The position numbers and the translations under genes are program-made. The notes beneath the pieces were generated by a model. It was not told the DNA's origin. It was given only the letters and a program-made list of their open reading frames with translations, and made no database searches. From NCBI GenBank assembly GCA_944320815.1, contig CALUIZ010000015.1, positions 1 through 64,000 of the forward strand: 64,000 bases of DNA. The letters are read 5' to 3'. Each line of letters opens with the position of its first letter. Positions within the stretch are counted from its first letter, which is position 1. The DNA comes from an uncultured Phocaeicola sp. (GTDB lineage: Bacteria > Bacteroidota > Bacteroidia > Bacteroidales > Bacteroidaceae). Below, one piece after another: positions 61,334 to 64,000 of the stretch.

Positions 61334-64000
61334 TTATTTCTTGAGCTGTGCTTCAACCCATTTGCGCGCGTTCACGAATGCTTCCATCCACGGAGTGATC
61401 TGGTCTTCATGGATACGGTCGGCCGGGTAGCATGCGTTTTCCCACGGGAAACAAGCGCGTTCAAGGTGAGGCATCATGGCAAGATGGCGTCCGTCCTGGC
61501 TGGCGATACCTGCCACGCTGTAGTCAGAACCGTTCGGGTTGCCCGGATATTCATCGTAAGAATATTTCAGCACCACGTTGTAATGCTCTTCCGGATAAGG
61601 CAGAGAGAACTTGCCTTCTCCATGTGCCACCCAGATACCCAGTTTTGAGCCGCTCAGTGAACCGAACATCACGCTGCGGTTCATCGGGACGGTCACACCC
61701 AGGAATGCCGATTCGAACTTGTGCGAATCGTTGTGCAGCATCTTGCCCTTCTTTTCGTCTTCCGGAGTGATGAGTCCGAGTTCCATCATCAGCTGGCAAC
61801 CGTTGCAGACACCCAGTGACAGTGTGTCCTTGCGTGCGTAGAACTTGTCGAGTGCAGCCTTGGCCTTCGGGTTGAACAGGAAGCTTCCTGCCCATCCTTT
61901 GGCAGAGCCGAGCACGTCGGAGTTGGAGAATCCGCCGCAGAACACAATCATATGAATATCTTCCAGCGTTTCGCGTCCGCTTACGAGGTCGGTCATCATC
62001 ACGTCTTTCACGTCGAATCCGGCCAGATAGAGCATGTAGGCCATTTCACGTTCACCGTTCGTTCCCTTTTCACGGATGATGGCAGCCTTGATTCCGCTCG
62101 GTGTGCGGCGGTCAGGATTCAGGCCGAACTGCGAGAGCTTGCCCGTGAACGACGGGTCGAAAGCGAATTCCACCGGCTGTTGCTTGTAGTTCTCGAAGCG
62201 TTTCTTCGCGCATCCGTTCATACTTTGCTTGCGGTCGAGCAGATAAGAAGTGGAGTACCATATGTCACGCAGATAGTCGATACCGAACTGGTAGGTAGCC
62301 CCTTCGTGCGAAACAAGGATATGGCGTTCCTCGCTCGGCACACCCAGCTTGATATAGCCTATTCCTGCATCCTCCAGAATCTTCTTCACTTCATGCTTGT
62401 GCTTGTCGGCTACCTGGATGACGATACCCGGATTTTCGGCGAAGAGAATCTTCACAATGTCATCACACTTGAACTTGTCGAGACTGATTTCCATACCTCC
62501 GTCCGTGTTGGTAAAACACATTTCAAGCAATGTAGTGATGAGGCCTCCTGCCGAGATGTCATGACCTGCCAGAATCAGACCTTCGTTCACCAGTTTCTGT
62601 ACGGCCATGAAAGCGTCGCGGAAATATTCCGGATTCTGTACGGTAGGCACATCGTCTCCCACCTTATTCAATGACTGTGCGAAAGCGGAGCCTCCCAGAC
62701 GGAGCTGGTCGAAGCTGAAGTCGATATGATAGAATGTGGTTTTCTTGTTGTTCGTCATGACGGGTGAAACCACTTTCTTGATGTCGGAAACCTCACCTCC
62801 GGCAGATACGATGACCGTTCCCGGACTGATGATCTTTTCGCCGTTCGGATATTTCTGCGTCATGGAGAGAGAGTCCTTTCCGGTCGGCACATTGATTTGC
62901 AGTGCACAGCAGAAGTCGGACAATGCCTTCACGGCGGTGTACAGACGTGCATCCTCGCCTTCCTGCGAGCGACAGGGCCACATCCAGTTGGCGGAGAGCG
63001 ACAGACTGTCCATTCCGTCGGCCAGCGGAGCCCATACGATGTTGGTCAGTGCTTCGGAAACGGCGAGCACCGAACCGGCGGCCGGATTGGCCAATGCGGC
63101 CTGTGGAGCGTGTCCGAGGGCAGTGGCGATACCTTTCTCGCCACGATAGTCGAGAGCCACTACACCACAGTCGCTCAACGGCAACTGAAGTTCGCCCTGG
63201 CATTGCTGGCGGGCGATTTTTCCCGTCACGGAGCGGTCCACCTTGTTGGTCAGCCAGTCCTTGCAGGCCACGGCCTCCAACTGGAGCACACGGTTCAGGT
63301 ATTCGTTCAGTCTGGCGGGGTCGTAGGTCACGTTCTCGTAATGACGTTCCACGGTCTTGTCCACCATATATGTCTTGGGAGAAGAGCCGAACATCTGGTC
63401 AACGGCCAGGTCGAACGGACGTACTCCGTCAGCTTGTTCGAAGGCGAAACGGTGGTCGCCGGTTGTTTCGCCCACTACATACATCGGAGCGCGTTCGCGT
63501 TCGGCGATTTTCTGTACATGCTCCAGCGATTCCTCTTCAATCAGCAGTCCCATGCGTTCCTGCGATTCGTTGGCGATGATTTCCTTGGCCGACAAAGTTT
63601 CGTCGCCAATGGGCAGCTTGTCCATATGGATAAGTCCTCCGCAGTCCTCCACCAGTTCCGACAGACAGTTCACGTGGCCTGCCGAACCATGGTCATGGAT
63701 AGACACAATCGGATTCTGGTCTTCCTCACAGAGGGCACGCACCACATTATAGGCACGTTTCTGCATCTCGGCGTTGGCACGCTGCACGGCGTTCAGTTCG
63801 ATGCCCGAAGAGTAGCGTCCTGTGTCTACGGATGACACGGAGCCGCCTCCCAGACCGATGCGGTAGTTGTCACCTCCCAGCACCACGATTTCATCTCCGG
63901 CTTCCGGAGTGCCTTTCAGGCAGTCGCGCTGTGTGCCGTATCCCACGCCTCCGGCCAGCATGATGACCTTGTCGTAGGCATATTTCTCGTTATTTTCCTG
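61334..64000 (-). CDS. purL: phosphoribosylformylglycinamidine synthase (5' end outside window)
   Basis: Fourth step of purine synthesis: FGAR plus glutamine to FGAM. The frame is open to the window edge, giving about 888 residues; the large single-chain PurL is over 1200, so roughly the first quarter is missing. Marks: VIMLAGGVGYGTQRDCLKG at the edge, VSIHDHGSAGHVNCLSELVE, ALGHAPQAALANPAAGSV, VPTGKDSLSMTQKYPNGEKI and the C-terminal amidotransferase (VFCGGFSNSDVLGSAKGWAG, nucleophile Cys in LGVCNGCQLMMELG, VAHGEGKFSLP). Confidence 0.95.
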   Translation of the reverse strand, partial: QENNEKYAYDKVIMLAGGVGYGTQRDCLKGTPEAGDEIVVLGGDNYRIGLGGGSVSSVDTGRYSSGIELNAVQRANAEMQKRAYNVVRALCEEDQNPIVSIHDHGSAGHVNCLSELVEDCGGLIHMDKLPIGDETLSAKEIIANESQERMGLLIEEESLEHVQKIAERERAPMYVVGETTGDHRFAFEQADGVRPFDLAVDQMFGSSPKTYMVDKTVERHYENVTYDPARLNEYLNRVLQLEAVACKDWLTNKVDRSVTGKIARQQCQGELQLPLSDCGVVALDYRGEKGIATALGHAPQAALANPAAGSVLAVSEALTNIVWAPLADGMDSLSLSANWMWPCRSQEGEDARLYTAVKALSDFCCALQINVPTGKDSLSMTQKYPNGEKIISPGTVIVSAGGEVSDIKKVVSPVMTNNKKTTFYHIDFSFDQLRLGGSAFAQSLNKVGDDVPTVQNPEYFRDAFMAVQKLVNEGLILAGHDISAGGLITTLLEMCFTNTDGGMEISLDKFKCDDIVKILFAENPGIVIQVADKHKHEVKKILEDAGIGYIKLGVPSEERHILVSHEGATYQFGIDYLRDIWYSTSYLLDRKQSMNGCAKKRFENYKQQPVEFAFDPSFTGKLSQFGLNPDRRTPSGIKAAIIREKGTNGEREMAYMLYLAGFDVKDVMMTDLVSGRETLEDIHMIVFCGGFSNSDVLGSAKGWAGSFLFNPKAKAALDKFYARKDTLSLGVCNGCQLMMELGLITPEDEKKGKMLHNDSHKFESAFLGVTVPMNRSVMFGSLSGSKLGIWVAHGEGKFSLPYPEEHYNVVLKYSYDEYPGNPNGSDYSVAGIASQDGRHLAMMPHLERACFPWENACYPADRIHEDQITPWMEAFVNARKWVEAQLKK

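Noticed and set aside
1..64000. tRNA genes, rRNA, CRISPR arrays, intact insertion sequences, integrases
   Set aside because: None seen on reading both strands; apart from the tmRNA no T-arm-like sequence with a matching acceptor was found.

Overview
The window comes from a gut-type Bacteroidales chromosome, most likely Phocaeicola or Bacteroides. The evidence is SusC/SusD pairs, many promoters with the Bacteroidetes -7 box TAnnTTTG, few Shine-Dalgarno sites, an LptD/RecA/UvrA complement of that lineage, and a tmRNA whose tag reads GNENYALAA. No CRISPR array, ribosomal RNA, tRNA or intact insertion sequence was seen.

Layout. 1-3.0 kb: 3' part of tmRNA, malate dehydrogenase, guanine deaminase and a Nudix hydrolase. 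3.2-21.7 kb: a galactomannan/glucomannan utilisation locus. It holds a GH36 alpha-galactosidase divergent from an AraC regulator, then GH26 mannanase, GH130 mannosylglucose phosphorylase, a GPH sugar symporter, cellobiose 2-epimerase, SusC, SusD, a surface glycan-binding lipoprotein, a second GH26 mannanase and a SASA-type acetylesterase. The inferred flow is: surface mannanase cuts and SusCD imports; periplasmic GH26 and GH36 trim to mannobiose; the symporter moves the disaccharide inward; the epimerase makes mannosylglucose; GH130 phosphorolyses it. 21.9-28.7 kb: a NamZ-like muramidase, an HD hydrolase, LptD, and a MurU-like/AmgK-RapZ pair (peptidoglycan sugar salvage). 29-30.6 kb: a visibly AT-rich island with one unknown exported protein. 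30.6-33.6 kb: AraC regulator divergent from a mannonate/fructuronate reductase and UxuA (hexuronate use). 33.6-39 kb: UvrA, a GHL10-type glycosidase and a small outer-membrane barrel with a structured leader.

39-43.5 kb: a phenylalanine/tyrosine operon (pheA, aminotransferase, DAHP synthase-chorismate mutase, tyrA). Upstream of pheA is an unlisted 29-residue leader peptide with 11 consecutive Phe/Tyr residues, followed by a terminator and a mutually exclusive 10-bp antiterminator: a transcription attenuator. Between the DAHP synthase and tyrA genes sits a 400-bp MITE-like element whose two inverted ends each fold into a different but perfect 13-bp hairpin.

43.6-53 kb: SWIM-SNF2 helicase with a TPR protein, a TapB-like protein, an acyl-CoA synthetase with its XRE-cupin regulator, and a thioredoxin-amidase pair. 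53.4-57.3 kb: secreted zincin, then recA-bcp-carboxyspermidine dehydrogenase. 57.6-64 kb: tandem META lipoprotein, purT, an orphan GH13 C-terminal domain, ilvE and the 3' three quarters of purL.

The strongest observations are the aromatic attenuator, the hairpin-ended element inside the same operon, a GH26 enzyme whose barrel is interrupted by a roughly 130-residue beta-rich domain, the AmgK-RapZ fusion, and the promoter-bearing orphan GH13 domain. All calls rest on reading the sequence and on remembered family signatures; no searches were run.
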